NCBI GenBank assembly: GCA_902702965.1
Contig: CACRXP010000006.1
Location: 2,818,142-2,882,141 of the forward strand
DNA from: Spirometra erinaceieuropaei
Taxonomy: Eukaryota; Platyhelminthes; Cestoda; Diphyllobothriidea; Diphyllobothriidae
Length of the DNA stretch: 64,000 nt
Reading direction: 5' to 3'
The position numbers and the translations under genes were made by a program. Numbering within the stretch: position 1 is the first letter of the stretch; every line of letters begins with the position of its first letter. Shown here one piece after another: positions 41,701-52,664 of the stretch. The notes under the pieces were generated by a model. The model had not been told where the DNA came from. It ran no database searches and worked only from the letters and a program-made list of their open reading frames with translations.

Positions 41701-42830
41701 GAACGCTTAATATCTGCCAGCTAACAGTTATCGGAAAGATGATAACAGTCAGAAAAACTTAATGAACGAAAATTAGCAGAAAAATCCATAGAGTATTTTT
41801 GAAGATTTGTTGCGAAGCAAAGTGGAGAAGAGTCGTTGAACCTGAGCCATTTTATAATAAAACAGAGAGAGCTTTGCATATTACAAATAATTTTACTTTA
41901 CGAAAGCGAACTTCTGCAAAACGAACACGTAGGTCTCTTACATGTTTACAATATGCCATTAAGTCTGAACTGTACAAAAGGCCATAAACGGTTGACTAGG
42001 TGCTGCAGAACATCCAAGGGACGAAAAATGCATGCTCGTTTTTAACAACAGACTTTAATCTTTGATTTGGGCATAAGACATTGGGCTACTCAAAAAGCCG
42101 CGAAAGTATGACCAATTTCTACAAGAAAACTTGGTAGAAATGATAAAAAAACATGTCTATTCTTTCGCAATGGTTACTGGTCAGCTTAGAAAATTAAATG
42201 CCTAAGTATACTTTGCTTAACAGTCATTTTTGACATTTATAATAATAAGCGACTAAAGAATTGCAAAAAATCAATTTATTAAATTCCATATTTTTATCAA
42301 AAAGCGTATGATGTTCGTCTTCCCCTGTTGTTATAGTTTTCGGTAAATCCTTCCTTTTGAAATAACTAACAAACAGCTGCGGGAATATCCTTATAGTTCA
42401 ATTATGACGGTGAAACGGAGAGAGAACGCTCATCCGGGGAGCTCAAATTTAGACAGGAGTTTTGTCAAACAGCTTTCAGAGAATCAGGAAAAAAACATCG
42501 CAGAATCTGACGGACCAAACGATCTAACGGAGGCGGTTAGTGAGTTGTGCAAGCTCTAACAGCAATGTAACAAGTTCGGATATAAGCGCTAAACAAGGCA
42601 CCAACCATCGGGGACTGTACGAGTTAAACGCTTTGCTCATCAAATGCCCTCACTGGGGGAGGTGCGACGGTTTGTATAAAAACTATTCTGCCGAATAAGT
42701 GGGGACTGAATTTCAGAAAAAAAAACCGGTAGATATACAACAGGTAACGAAACCCACGAACAAGTGATGGCAACTCAATTAGGAAGAATTAACTGATAGC
42801 TCGTGGACGGGTAGCCTCATTTCAGTTCGA
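38724..42830. other. AT-rich intergenic region with no clear gene
   Basis: No mobile-element coding sequence or RNA gene is recognised. Two short frames stand out: one at 40351-40519 (listed) and a minus-strand frame DAELFKKHMGTKGKFKKGLK near 40130-40195, for which no convincing splice sites were found. Confidence 0.4.
40351..40519 (+). CDS. Possible terminal exon, unidentified
   Basis: After a possible acceptor (ATATTCTGAG) a frame reads SIFRSANDRSFLYPLEFSRQ, then PLVETQELLSALYTTMRQPP and ends RTLNEPPEEDA. The composition is protein-like. Its incoming phase does not fit the calaxin exons, and no partner exon is seen. Confidence 0.22.
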
Positions 42831-42834
42831 CCAT

Positions 42835-42905
42835 CGGGAAGGACGATGTACGCCGAGTGTCCCATAGCACGGTGTACGCAGGACGGTGACTTGTAAGTCT
42901 TCAGT
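42835..42905 (+). repeat. Family Z repeat fragment
   Basis: GTACGCAGGACGGTGACTTGTAAG and its left neighbour match 45045-45080 and 54998-55060. Confidence 0.4.
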
Positions 42906-42959
42906 GATGGAAGGCTTGCGCATCATCTGCCACACTTGCTGCTTTCCCCAACTTTATAT

Positions 42960-43080
42960 TCAACTGCAGAGCACACTTACTAAGATGACTACTATATTAG
43001 GCAGCACGGTTTACTCTCCTTTTCCATAGCCATTTGACTTCAGTCATATTTTGTAGAAAAAACGCACAAGGAATTCTGGC
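42960..43080. repeat. Remnant of foldback MITE arm
   Basis: GATGACTACTATATTAGGCA..TTTTCCATAGCC..CAGTCATATTTTGTAGAAAAA follows the order of the arm of copies 2 and 4 (GACTACTTAAGTAGCATGCA.. AAATATATTTTATAGAAAC). Confidence 0.4.
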
Positions 43081-43544
43081 TCACGAAATCTGTATCGTCC
43101 TTAATACTCAGAGAGCAGTGACTATAACCAACCAGATACGACACTACAACAAAGGATCCCTTAAGATCAAAAAATAAGTCAAAAAGCTGTATTTTTGTCG
43201 TATTACTTTTTCAAATCATTATTACACCTGATTAGCCATCAAAAGCCTAAACAAAAAAGAAACACTTAAAGTCAGCTGGTGTTAGTTTTATATGTAAATG
43301 AAAGGGTGCTCATCTAAAAGCCCGCACCCTCTCGTTTATGAAATATCGCGAAAGTATGTTGCATGCTAATCGGTGAGGACAGCTCATTTAAGCAATATTT
43401 ACTAATCCAAACCCCATTATGGCATTTCAGTGAGTGTTTTGTTAAACCAATCTCCTGTCGTTCGCGCACGATGGACTTCGAGAACAGGCATTCCACGTAG
43501 GCCTGAAAAAAAGAGAAACTACTTTAGATTTCCTGGAAGCGTCC

Positions 43545-44045
43545 ACATGTATACCTTATTGAAATGCCTATATAATAGGGATCATGGGAGAATTCGTTTA
43601 CATTTCTACACTCCAAAATACGGGCTAAAATGTGTGAAACGACAAAAGTAATAGATGGCCTTATGTCATCATCTATCCACCACAGTCAGGATAGAGGGAA
43701 TAAAAGCTAAGTCTGGAACCCGCGCAAAAAGCCCGAACTCGATTCCTTAAACGCAACAATCGCAGTGGAAATCACAAGCTTCAAACAGGACCTGATGCCT
43801 GCTCCCATGTATCCGTCGTTGAAATGGGAGAATTCGGTTTCATTTCTACACTCCAACATATGGGTTAAGATGTATGAAACGACACAGGTAATAAATGACC
43901 TCAAGTCATCATCGACCCATCAGAGTCAGGAAAGGGGGAATAACCAATGGGTCTGGAACCCGCGCTAAAAAGTTCAAACTCGACTCTCCGAACGCAATAA
44001 TCGCAGTCGAAATCACTAATTTCAAATACTACATGATGCCTACAA
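43545..44045 (+). repeat. Tandem duplication, unit about 240 bp, two copies
   Basis: Blocks GGGAGAATTCG.TT.CATTTCTACACTCCAA, ATG.GTGAAACGACA, GTCATCATC.A.CCA, CTGGAACCCGCGC and TCGCAGT.GAAATCAC recur in the same order at 43585-43790 and 43826-44030. The copies differ by roughly 15-20 percent by eye. There is no coding sequence. Confidence 0.7.
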
Positions 44046-44814
44046 AGGATGCGCGCAAGTTGGGCCGCTTAGACAAGGGCCAGATTTTAAACTAACTGCT
44101 CAGTCTCGAAGGGATAAATAGGTCCTCTTCCGAACCGGGAGCCAGGCTGAAGTAATTCCTTCTCACTGTGTTTTTACCGGCACTCCCACATGCTGGAGAG
44201 CCCGTAGGTGGCCCTATACACCTGGAGTGCAGACCGCGTCACGTGTGCTGAGCGCGTAGACGGGTAGCCACTGGGATAGCGCTCATCTCCGGCCCTCTTA
44301 ACATCATCTTGTCATCAGATCAGGGGGGTGGGAGAAGAGAGAGTGTGGAAGATGCTAAGCGGTTTACGCGCAAGTGAGCAGACACGTAGTGGCCGTCGTC
44401 GCATTAGATGGGTAATTCACACCACGTAAATTCCCGCGTAGTTGAGCCCAGAGTCCGCGCTGCTTCACCTAGTTCGTAATCTTAACAGAGCAGAGCAAAT
44501 AAAGTTTGAACCAACTAGAATCCGACATTCACTTTCCTCATCACAAACAAAAAAGTACGCTTTTAAACAGTCCTGGCTCTGGAGTCCACGCCACTCCTTG
44601 ATGCAGCCTTCAAAGCACCCTCAGTCTTCCCAGATTCAAGGCCTCTGTGTTCAAAGCCTGATTTGTGTGGAGTGAGTAGCCAACTGGAGTGCTATAAACG
44701 CAAATATAGCCACAGCATTCGCATCCGTATCCAGTCGTCTGGATTCTAGCGTGCTAGTGCAGTTCAGTTGGTATCCTAGCGAAGAGTGCGGTAGATGCTG
44801 GTCCAAGTCTACTT

Positions 44815-45400
44815 CACTACAACCCTATCCAAGTAATTCTCTCTAATCGAAAACACACCCCAGAATCTCGAATGACATTTCATCAGATAAAGTCGTGGTG
44901 CCATATCCATATTTGTGACCTAAAACCATGCTTATACATCTAAAAGGCAGAAATGAAAGGACATGTTACACCCACTGGTACAATAACCTAAAATGAAATG
45001 ACAGTTCAACCGTCGTTGCTAACGATATCAACCCTGTGCTTCATCGCAGGGTGGGCGCAGGGACGGTGACTTGTGCGTGCAAATAGAGAACAGACTTGCA
45101 CAGCACCCCCCACACCCTCTCTTCCTTCACCCACCTTAACCCTGTGTAAGGACAGAGCTCATTGGTTGACAAAGCTAAATAGGCTGTCGGCGCCTGACCC
45201 GCGCACGATGGCCAGGATCTCACTAAAACAAAAACTGGTCGCTGGGATCCCAAATGAGTGCAAGTGCCACAATGGCCACGGTTAGACGGAGCCATTTCTT
45301 TGTGACTCCGTGTACTGAGAGAAGGGCCGAGTTAAAACGTCAACTGACGGCCTTCTAAGGCACGTCTTTTAGCGCGTCATGGTGGCTCCAAGTCAGCTTT
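44815..45400 (+). repeat. Family Z repeat with MITE-like left end
   Basis: Collinear with 54790-55440. It runs AATCGAAAACA.A..CA.AAT.TCG, GCCATA.CCATA, TTACACCCACTGGTA, AAATGAAATGACAGTTC, CGGTGACTTGTGC and CACGTCTTTTAGCGC. The left 70 bases resemble the end of the foldback MITE arm. It is non-coding. Confidence 0.6.
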
Positions 45401-45429
45401 CACATAGCTGGATTGGATACTAACATCGA

Positions 45430-45537
45430 CTGCGTGCTAATCAATATTACAACCCCATCTAGGTAATCCTTCCTAATCGAGAACGCATTTCAGAATTTCA
45501 GCCAACATTTATGCGACCGGTCAGGCACTATATGCCA
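45430..45537. repeat. Solo right arm end of a foldback MITE
   Basis: AATATTACAACC.CAT, AATCCTTCCTAATCGA, AACGCATTTCAGAATTTCAG and CCAACATTT match the right terminal arm of copies 2 and 4 (5840-5918, 26770-26840). The internal part and left arm are missing. Confidence 0.55.
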
Positions 45538-46149
45538 CGCCCGCCCAGATCGAAAGACGGAAGGTGGTGATCGGAAGGAAATTGTTCTCCACGAGACATC
45601 TGGCACTCTCACGCGTGTGAGACCCATGTCGCCCACCCCCCCCCGACCCCCCCCCCCCGTTGAATGAAGTCCAGATGTTTGTGTTTGAGGGACCAGGACG
45701 CTAATGCGGCAGGCGCAGACGGGGTCAATAGCTATGTCACCCACTATTCCCATTCCTGGCACCAGACGACTGAACGGCTCGGACAGTGGCTGGGGCGTGA
45801 GAATGGCGAGTGAGGTGGACGGTTCAGGGCGTCTTCCTCACTATAAGCAATCCGACGCGCTGGAAACCATCACGGGGAGCCAAAAATCATGGCTTGTAAG
45901 GTTACCAATTGGTGTGCTAACTCGGACCTCTCAGTCGGTGTAGCGTGTGTTTGTGCGGAGTGGCAGACTGGTGCACTGAACGCCTGCGGGTGCCGTGCTG
46001 CCTCCCACCTGTTTGTTGTTATTTAAAATCCTGACCAGTGTTCGTTGCGAACCAGGAGTGAGGGTCCCCAGTGCGCCAGCCACCTGCGTCCTCTCCCACT
46101 TCAGGACTAACATAGGGGGTCACGCGGAGAAGGAGCCGAAGGAAACGCT

Positions 46150-47110
46150 TCCTACCTATATGTGGGAAGCGCCTAGTCGCGCACATGATGTGCGATGCAG
46201 AACGTGCTTATGTGTGATGCATTTTTTGATGGAGAACGGTGTGGTGATGTGGTTTGGTCTGCAGTGGTTTATCGCAGATTTCTATTGGGGTGCATGTGGT
46301 CCATCAGTGAACGTGGATAGTGTGGACAGTTTAGGCGGGTGCAGTAGCTGTATGTAGGTGCTCCGGGCATTCGTTGTTCAGTCTCGCTGTCATGGATTTC
46401 CAAGTGACCGAGCAGTCCGCTGTGTAACGTACATGCACTGTGGAAATGGGAGCATGGTAGATTAGAAATTTTTATATTACTTTCGGCGGTGACACTTCTA
46501 GTGATTGGCGCGCTGGCAGATGGGAAGTTGGTAGTTCTGAAGATGGTGGTGCTCTCGGATGTGCACAGTGGACTTTGGGTGTTGTCTTTGCAGCTAATTC
46601 TGTTGCTTTAGATACACACTTGATCAAGCACAGTGAGCGCAGACAGTAGAGACGGGTGCTGCTGGTATATGTCAGCGTTTCAGGCACTGGTTCATATTAT
46701 CGGATGCGAAAGTGACCGACTAGGCCGATGCATGACGCGAGCGTACGGTCGCAACGAGCGCGTACTGAAATCGAGTCCGCGTTGCAGGTGGTGACGGACA
46801 AGACATCGGGAGTGCTTTCGTCGGTGAAAGGAGTGGGAGTAGTGGTAATCGTCGTCGCGGGGGCTGTAGCAGCAGTGGTGGTGAGCGTTGTGGCGGAAGT
46901 GGCAGAAACGACGGGGCAGCAGGACGGTACGCACCGGTGGTGACATTGGACACAGTCGAGAACGTTGTAGGGAGTGCGGTATGGGTGGTAGCGGGGCGTC
47001 TGTGGAGGCAGGAGGATCCGAAGGAGGCACAACTGAATCCAGAACGAGTAGCCCACACCGACTGACTAGCCTACGTATACCAGGCCATCCCAATGCGGCA
47101 TCCACTAGAT
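46150..47110 (-). pseudogene. C2H2-finger tail of an RTE-like retrotransposon, decayed
   Basis: Minus-strand pieces in shifting frames show degenerate finger units (ARCDRTLASCIGLVGHFRIR; EPVPETLTYTSSTRL; LGHLEIHDS) separated by Ser/Thr/Pro-rich linkers. They match in type the tail of the RTE-like element at 57290-59680 (FSCPHC..TFTIRIGLVDHLRIHRTKTGEP). No RT domain is attached. The long overlapping minus frames at 46690-47117 are parts of this one decayed region in different frames. Confidence 0.65.
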
Positions 47111-47584
47111 AGAGCACTTGATGTGGTCCTCGTTTCTTTCCGCTCCTACATCTGCAGCAAATGTTTGCGATTGAGATAGGTTTTCCACTTCCATACCAAC
47201 GGCAACTATAACAACGCTACTTCGATCTGCTTACCGGGTGCACGCTGTCGGAATCCGTGGCACGCGTAGACTAACTGTTCAGCTTTGTCGGCCACTGCAA
47301 CCGACTCCGCCTCTATTCATCTTGGCTTTGTCATGTCATCGGAGCAAGGTGGGTGAGGGAGGAGAGAGTGTGGTATATGGTGTGCAAGTCTGCCTCACTA
47401 TAAACTAAGTCACGCACGAGTCACTGATACCACGTCCACTCTATTGGGTACTTGGTGGATGTCGTCGTTTAAGACGGTCGAACTGTCACATGGCGTTGAA
47501 TAATGAGAGGCTAAACCGATTGGTCAACAACAAGGGATAAGTCGGTCCTCCGGATCTGGGACCAGGCTGAGATGCGGCTTCCCT

Positions 47585-48075
47585 GACAATTCTAACGAGG
47601 CCGAAATTCTCACAAGAGGTGACAACCGCGTGAGCCGGGAGCTGCTTGAGTCATGGTTTACTGGCCCCAATCTATGAACAAGTGCAATGATCTTCCTATT
47701 CAATACTCCGTGCTGAGACTTCGTCTAGGCGGAGTAATTGGCCTCGCGGGGAGCGCATAGGTGAACACTCTTCCCAACACCCGGGGCAGCGCGTCAGATG
47801 GTCAAGCAATCATCACACCAACATCCAACGCATGTGATGAAATTGCAACAATTAACGACGCGAATGTCGGCCATCACGTCACTTGCAACGATCCCTGATG
47901 AAGGGGGAGAGCCGTAAATATTCATTGGTATGCGGTGGCATGGCGACTGCATCCTATAAATATTGCAGCCGCATATGCATGAACCACCCCTATCTGCTTT
48001 TGTCTCCGATGATGGATTCGAGCAGAAATCCGAAGCGTCAGGCTAGTAAAGCTCTTGTCCCAGCGATCGTGTCGT
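47585..48075 (+). pseudogene. PLE 3' end: endonuclease remnant, 3' UTR and pseudo-LTR (family A)
   Basis: CGAGGCCGAAATTCTCACAAGAGGTGACAACCGCGTGAGCCGGGAGCTG corresponds to the VEILARVEDGVSREL segment of the remnant at 17640-17780. The 3' UTR then matches 17800-18170 step by step, ending with a hammerhead and AAAGCTCTTGTCCCAGCGAT. Only the last few codons of the endonuclease survive. Confidence 0.75.
47996..48050 (+). ncRNA. Hammerhead ribozyme, family A, damaged core
   Basis: CCGAUGA, unpaired U, stem II GGAUUC/GAAAUCC, GAAGCGUC and AGGCUAG. Two core changes (U4 to C, GAAA to GAAG) should inactivate it. Stem I is partly kept. Confidence 0.58.
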
Positions 48076-48879
48076 CTTCAATTCCGAGAAACATTGTTTG
48101 CCCGGCCAGCCATTAGGCCCATACCTCCCCTCATCTTGCCTTATGCTGGGTATTTAGAGAAGAGGGTGAGGGGTGTGCTCTGGCAAGTCGTCATCAGTAT
48201 ACGTTGATTCGTGCGCGAACTACCACTGCGCCCTCGGACAGCAGTGACCTTCAAGTGCTGACAGTTTAGACGTTGCGAGTGGCGAGGTCCAGCGCCTGGT
48301 CCTACCGAAGTGGGCCCAACGCCGGTGATTTACGTCTGTACTTTCGCGGCGCCTCCCTCACCCCCAAGGCTCCCACGGCAGGACGAAGTCAAGACGACCG
48401 GAGGTCGGCGCGAACGCAGTGGCCGACAAAACCAAATAGCCCGCCTACGCTCGCTACATACCACCTGTGCTAGGCTTCTGTGAGGGTGACTGGGATCTCG
48501 CGCGTACGCCTTGACTTTCAGTCCTACGGTCACTGTAAAGCACTCCAGTTGGGGACTGAGTTATCTCCAACGATAACGAATGACGTACTTGGGATAGCCG
48601 ACCTCTCTTTTACTTCTGCCATGCGTACCCTGCCAGCTTGCAACGCACCTGACACTAATTGGAAAGTTACGGGTGCTGGATGCTTTACTGATGACGACCA
48701 CTCATCTACCTACCCTCCGAAAACTGTTATTAGACTTAAAGATTAATCATTTACTAGTTACCCAGACAGCGCGTATTTGTGTATAAACTTTTTGAATGCC
48801 ACCAGCGTACTTGGCGTCTTTCTATGTGCTGGAATTGTTTAAAGGATGCGATAGATGTCCAGAAAAGACTACTCTTTTC

Positions 48880-49075
48880 TACTGACAAAATCTAGTTCAT
48901 CATGTTATACAACATTCCCACTTGTTTCGACTTGTTAACCGTCATCAACCAGCCATACCTGATCCCGATGCATGCAATCCCCGGGGTTCGAAGTCGCGAC
49001 CTGTTGGTTAAAAGCCCAGCGTCCTAACCATTGAGTCACGGGCTCGCTGTCCTGTCGGTTGCGATCGGTATATTA
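48880..49075 (-). mobile_element. tRNA-headed SINE, 5' part with ribozyme remnant
   Basis: Minus strand: CGATCGCAACCGACAGGACA leader, A-box GTGACTCAATGGTTAGGACG, B-box CGACTTCGAACCCC, then GGTATGGCTGGTTGATGACG..AAGTCGAAAC. This matches the 7170-7489 copy through the hammerhead (UUGAUGA for CUGAUGA) and then diverges. Confidence 0.7.
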
Positions 49076-49240
49076 ACAATGGCCATTCCAGCCTCCTTTG
49101 CCTTGAAAGATAACGCATTTCGCCCATATCAAGCGTCCTGCGCGGCTGCTGGCGGCGCTCCAGAGAGAACCCCAAGGCACAACAGGACGAGTTAGTCCCG
49201 TAGCGCGGTCGGTAAACGCTTCTCTGGCAACATTCTCATT
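49070..49240 (+). mobile_element. SINE tail, plus strand, abutting an inverted head
   Basis: AATGGCCATTCC, CTTTGCCTT.., GGCTGC.GGC, GAGAGAACCCCAAGGCACAA and CGGTCGGTAAACGC match the second half of the 7170-7489 SINE. Head and tail face away from a shared leader, so the locus is a rearranged pair. Confidence 0.62.
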
Positions 49241-49685
49241 ACTGTTTGTCTGAATAAAGCAAGTTTAAAAAAACGTTTTCGATTTGTTTTCTCAAGCTAA
49301 CTACATTTGCATCTTCGGCCGAGAAGAAAACAAGTGGCTTAAGTGTTGAGAATCGAGCTACGTATTTCCAGGACCAGACTCGAGATATAGCTATCTGATG
49401 ATGTGCGATGGACCGAAATCTCCGTGGCAGTCTCTACTTTCGGCTCCACATCTCCCTGCCGGGGCCTGCGGAAGCTCTAGGACGGACAGAAAACAGAAGG
49501 TCTGCGTTTGGGCGTGCACGCAGTCGAAATGAATGAACCCCTCTCCCTTCCAGAATATAGTTGTGGATTTTTTTGTAGGAGCGTTAAGCATGGGATGCTT
49601 CGATTTTAAAAGTTCCATTCGCAACCCGGGCATTATGACGTTAGTGACTCCCGGTTTCCCTCGGATGCGGTCTCAGAATTTGGCA

Positions 49686-50008
49686 AGATGCGGTTATGCA
49701 GCCCCACCCGATGGACACAATACTGTTGGGGTTGGGGCTAGGAGTCAGGGTTGGGGGATAGGGTCAGGGGTTAGGATCAAGTGTTAGAGTTTGGGTAGGA
49801 GGCCAGAGTTTCGGGCTAGGGCAACCATTTCTCAACCATTTAAAGCACAAGGGTGAATTCCCAATAGCTTTTCTTTTGCATACAACCATTTGAGCTCGTC
49901 GCCTGTGCGTTCTGCGGCCACAACTGTAAAAACCCCCTATTACCACCGGTCCCGTATTACAGGTGGCTGGGGTTTGTTTACTTCAGGTGGGGTTACATAA
50001 CCACATCT
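49686..50008. mobile_element. Short MITE with 27-nt terminal inverted repeats, copy 1 (family Y)
   Basis: The left end AGATGCGGTTATGCAGCCCC and the reverse complement of the right end AGATGTGGTTATGTAACCCC agree over about 27 bases. A sister copy lies at 51233-51503. Between left end and body is a tract of degenerate G-rich TTAGGG-like units (49730-49815), longer here than in the sister. It is non-coding; the superfamily is unknown. Confidence 0.7.
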
Positions 50009-51232
50009 GACCGCATAATTTTGTAACAGTGTTTGCGATACTTCATTTTCTTAACTGTTTGCATGCGCAGGCTTTATATACTTTTGCAAGCAAATTTAAC
50101 TAAGTTGGCGCGAATATTCAAAATTTCAGAATGTTAGCTTCTCTTAATAAAATTGTTAGTGCTAAACAGCACAAAATCCCTGCCAATACTGCTTTTGAGT
50201 TTTCATTTAACTAGACGCTGTTCAACATTGAATTGGGAGCTATGGCCGATGTATTTGGGCCGGTTCCCAATCCATTAAAGACGTTTTGGGAATTTACCGC
50301 ATGCGAACTAACACGAAAAGTGCGCCTAGGTATACGAAACATCCCCAATCACACGGAAACCGGGTGGCCATCACTGGTCCACATTGGCGAATGATGAATA
50401 AGTCGGAACATTCGCCACAGACTGTACTGCACTTCTCATTCCACCTCTGATCAATAAATAACGCTCATTTAGATTCTGCTGTAGTTGTTTCTTGAAAATA
50501 CAGATCCCTGCCAGGATTGGCTCAAAACTTCACAAGTTTTAGCTGGTCGGCACGCCCCTAGCAGATTCATTCACGCCGTAAAAATGTGTGATTAGAACTC
50601 AGCCTATTGGATCCTCTGCAGACACAAACATATGCATGCAAATTACTTCGTAGTGGACAACTAAGTTCCTCTTTCCTGAAAGGACCTTTATGCATAAATT
50701 AAAAACTAATTGATGTGGAAAGTCAAACATTCTCCTTGACATTGGGGAGATGAAATCTCCAATGCGAACTATGCAGTCGCTTTAGGGATACTTTTGGTTG
50801 CTATATGCCAGTGAGGAAATGAGGCGGAACAGTTTTCTAAATGTTGATTCGGGTTATTATTAGAGACGATCAGAACCGCAGAAGCCTTTGCGCGTAGAAC
50901 TGGTCCAAATGAAAACCGACATTATTTCGTCTTTTGAACGGATCAAATGCAACGCCATCCAAGCTATCTACAGTCGATAGCTTGTCCTGAGGCAGGATTG
51001 AAATACATTCAACACCTACCCACCCTGAAATTCAAACTGTCATAATTGTTAATTACGTTCGACTAGTAGGAGTCTGAATTTAGTCGTCCACCTCTGAGAA
51101 GATACTTTTGACAGTATGTCCAGCATGAGATGTGGGAAATGGAGGCGCTGGAAAAATAAAACTTGGACATTATGACAGTTTTAGAAGGAGTAGTCGAGAG
51201 ATTCAGCACTTGCGGTAGAAGAAGAACCGGCA

Positions 51233-51503
51233 AGATGTGGTTTGTTAGCCCCACCTGATGGGCGCAATACTGTTGTGGTTGGGGTTAAGGGTTATAAGTT
51301 ATGGTTAGGAGTTAGCGCAACTATTTCTCAACCATTCACAATACAACCGCGCATCCCCAATAGTTTTTCTTTGGCACACAACTACTTGCCCTCGTCGCTT
51401 CTGCGTTCCCCAGTCTCAGCTGTTAAAACCCCTACTACCACCGGTCCCGTATTAGAGGTAGCTGGGGTTTGTTTATTTCAGGTGGGATCACATAACCACA
51501 TCC
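51233..51503. mobile_element. Short MITE, family Y, copy 2
   Basis: Ends AGATGTGGTTTGTTAGCCCC and (reverse complement) GGATGTGGTTATGTGATCCC. The body (CTCAACCATT, CCAATAG.TTTTCTTT.GCA, ACTACCACCGGTCCCGTATTA, TAGCTGGGGTTTGTTTA) matches copy 1. The G-rich tract is only about 40 bases here. Confidence 0.7.
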
Positions 51504-51538
51504 GATCCACAATTTCTTGTCCAGCCTTCGAAAGACGG

Positions 51539-51705
51539 TTAAGAAGCCTTAGGGGCAGGCGTGCGTCTAGTAAGCAGAACCAGAAAACTGAAGGGAAACT
51601 CGACAAAGACAAGAAGGACTGGGTCAGACATTTTTGGCTTATTGACCATCATCAGCCATCCATACTCAAGTCCAGCTGCTGATATTATTACACATAAAAC
51701 GAATA
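51539..51705 (-). mobile_element. SINE fragment with ribozyme remnant, minus strand
   Basis: Minus strand: GAGTATGGATGGCTGATGAT, GGTCAATAAGCC, AAAAATGTCT..ACC and CTTGTCTTTGTCG follow the 7170-7489 SINE order. CUGAUGA and the stem II GGU.-..GCC region remain, but GAAA is AAAA. Confidence 0.6.
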
Positions 51706-51945
51706 CCGACAAAGGCGTCCGATAGCCAAGGAACGCAGGTTTGAGGCTCAAGTTCCGCCGCAAATTTTGGTTTAAACAAGGCTTACCGACGAGGGCTAGA
51801 GAGCCAGAAATGGCTATCCCACCCCCCCCCGTTCTGTCTTTTTCGGTACTAGCCTTCTGCATATACTTCTGGTCGCCGTGCGAATGCCTGCAACGGCTCC
51901 TCATTGAGCCCCAAGACACGACAAAGCTAACAGACTTTCAGATCT
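51706..51945 (+). mobile_element. SINE copy, plus strand, diverged
   Basis: A degraded tRNA-like head (GATAGCCAAGG, GGTTTGAGGCTCAAG) leads into ACCGACGAGGGCTAGAGAGCCAGAAATGGCTATCCC, a hammerhead remnant with stem II GGCU/AGCC. The tail follows with TTTTTCGGTACTAG, GTGCGAATGCCTGC and GAGCCCCAAGACACGAC. It lies back-to-back with the minus copy at 51539-51705. Confidence 0.65.
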
Positions 51946-52664
51946 TAGGAAACACACATGCATGCGAAGATTCCACGCTGGTTGTTGCTTGCGGAAGACC
52001 CAACACTTCAACTCTCGACGTCAAGGAAACATTCAACAAGGGGAAACTACATAGAACAAAATTTGAAATGACTACGCGAGAAATTGGCTGTTCTTTAGAT
52101 TAAGTGTTAAAATATCTTGTTGTTCGGGTAAATTCGTCAATTCTTGTGCAATCTTAAACAGATCCCTCTGACTTTCCACTCCATAAGCTGCCTGTATTTT
52201 TTGTGGAAAGCTCCCCTATCCTTCGTGGTTTATGCATTGACTTTGATAATAGCATATAGAGACCTACAGAAGAAATTCTATTCAGCTATTCCCCCTTAAG
52301 CGGCTTGTAACTTCGTATACGCACAATTTGTAGATTTAAATTACACCCTGCTCCAAACCATCGCATTTTGGAAGACGTAATTGTCCGCCCACTAGGTGCA
52401 AGAAATGACCAAGCTTGTGTAAATTGTTTTAGAAAATGTACTGTAGTTTATTCCAACAAATATGCACTGTGATTGTTTTCCTGAGGATGTTAGATCATAT
52501 TAGTTAGCCTTCGAGTCATCCCACGATATTTCCCCTTGGTGGCTAATATTGCAGTCTTGATAAGGTCACTTTTTGTCTATTAAGAAACATTTAAAATTGC
52601 CATCCCGCCATCCCAGCAATAGTTAACAATGAAAAGGAATGAGACGGACAGAGGTGGAAGACGC

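Noticed and set aside
49391..49435. CTGATGATG..GACCGAAATC as another hammerhead
   Set aside because: CUGAUGA and GAAA are present, but neither stem I nor stem II pairs convincingly and there is no palindromic stem III.
49730..49815. Interstitial telomere array
   Set aside because: Units are irregular and lie inside a MITE copy; no run of perfect TTAGGG units is present.
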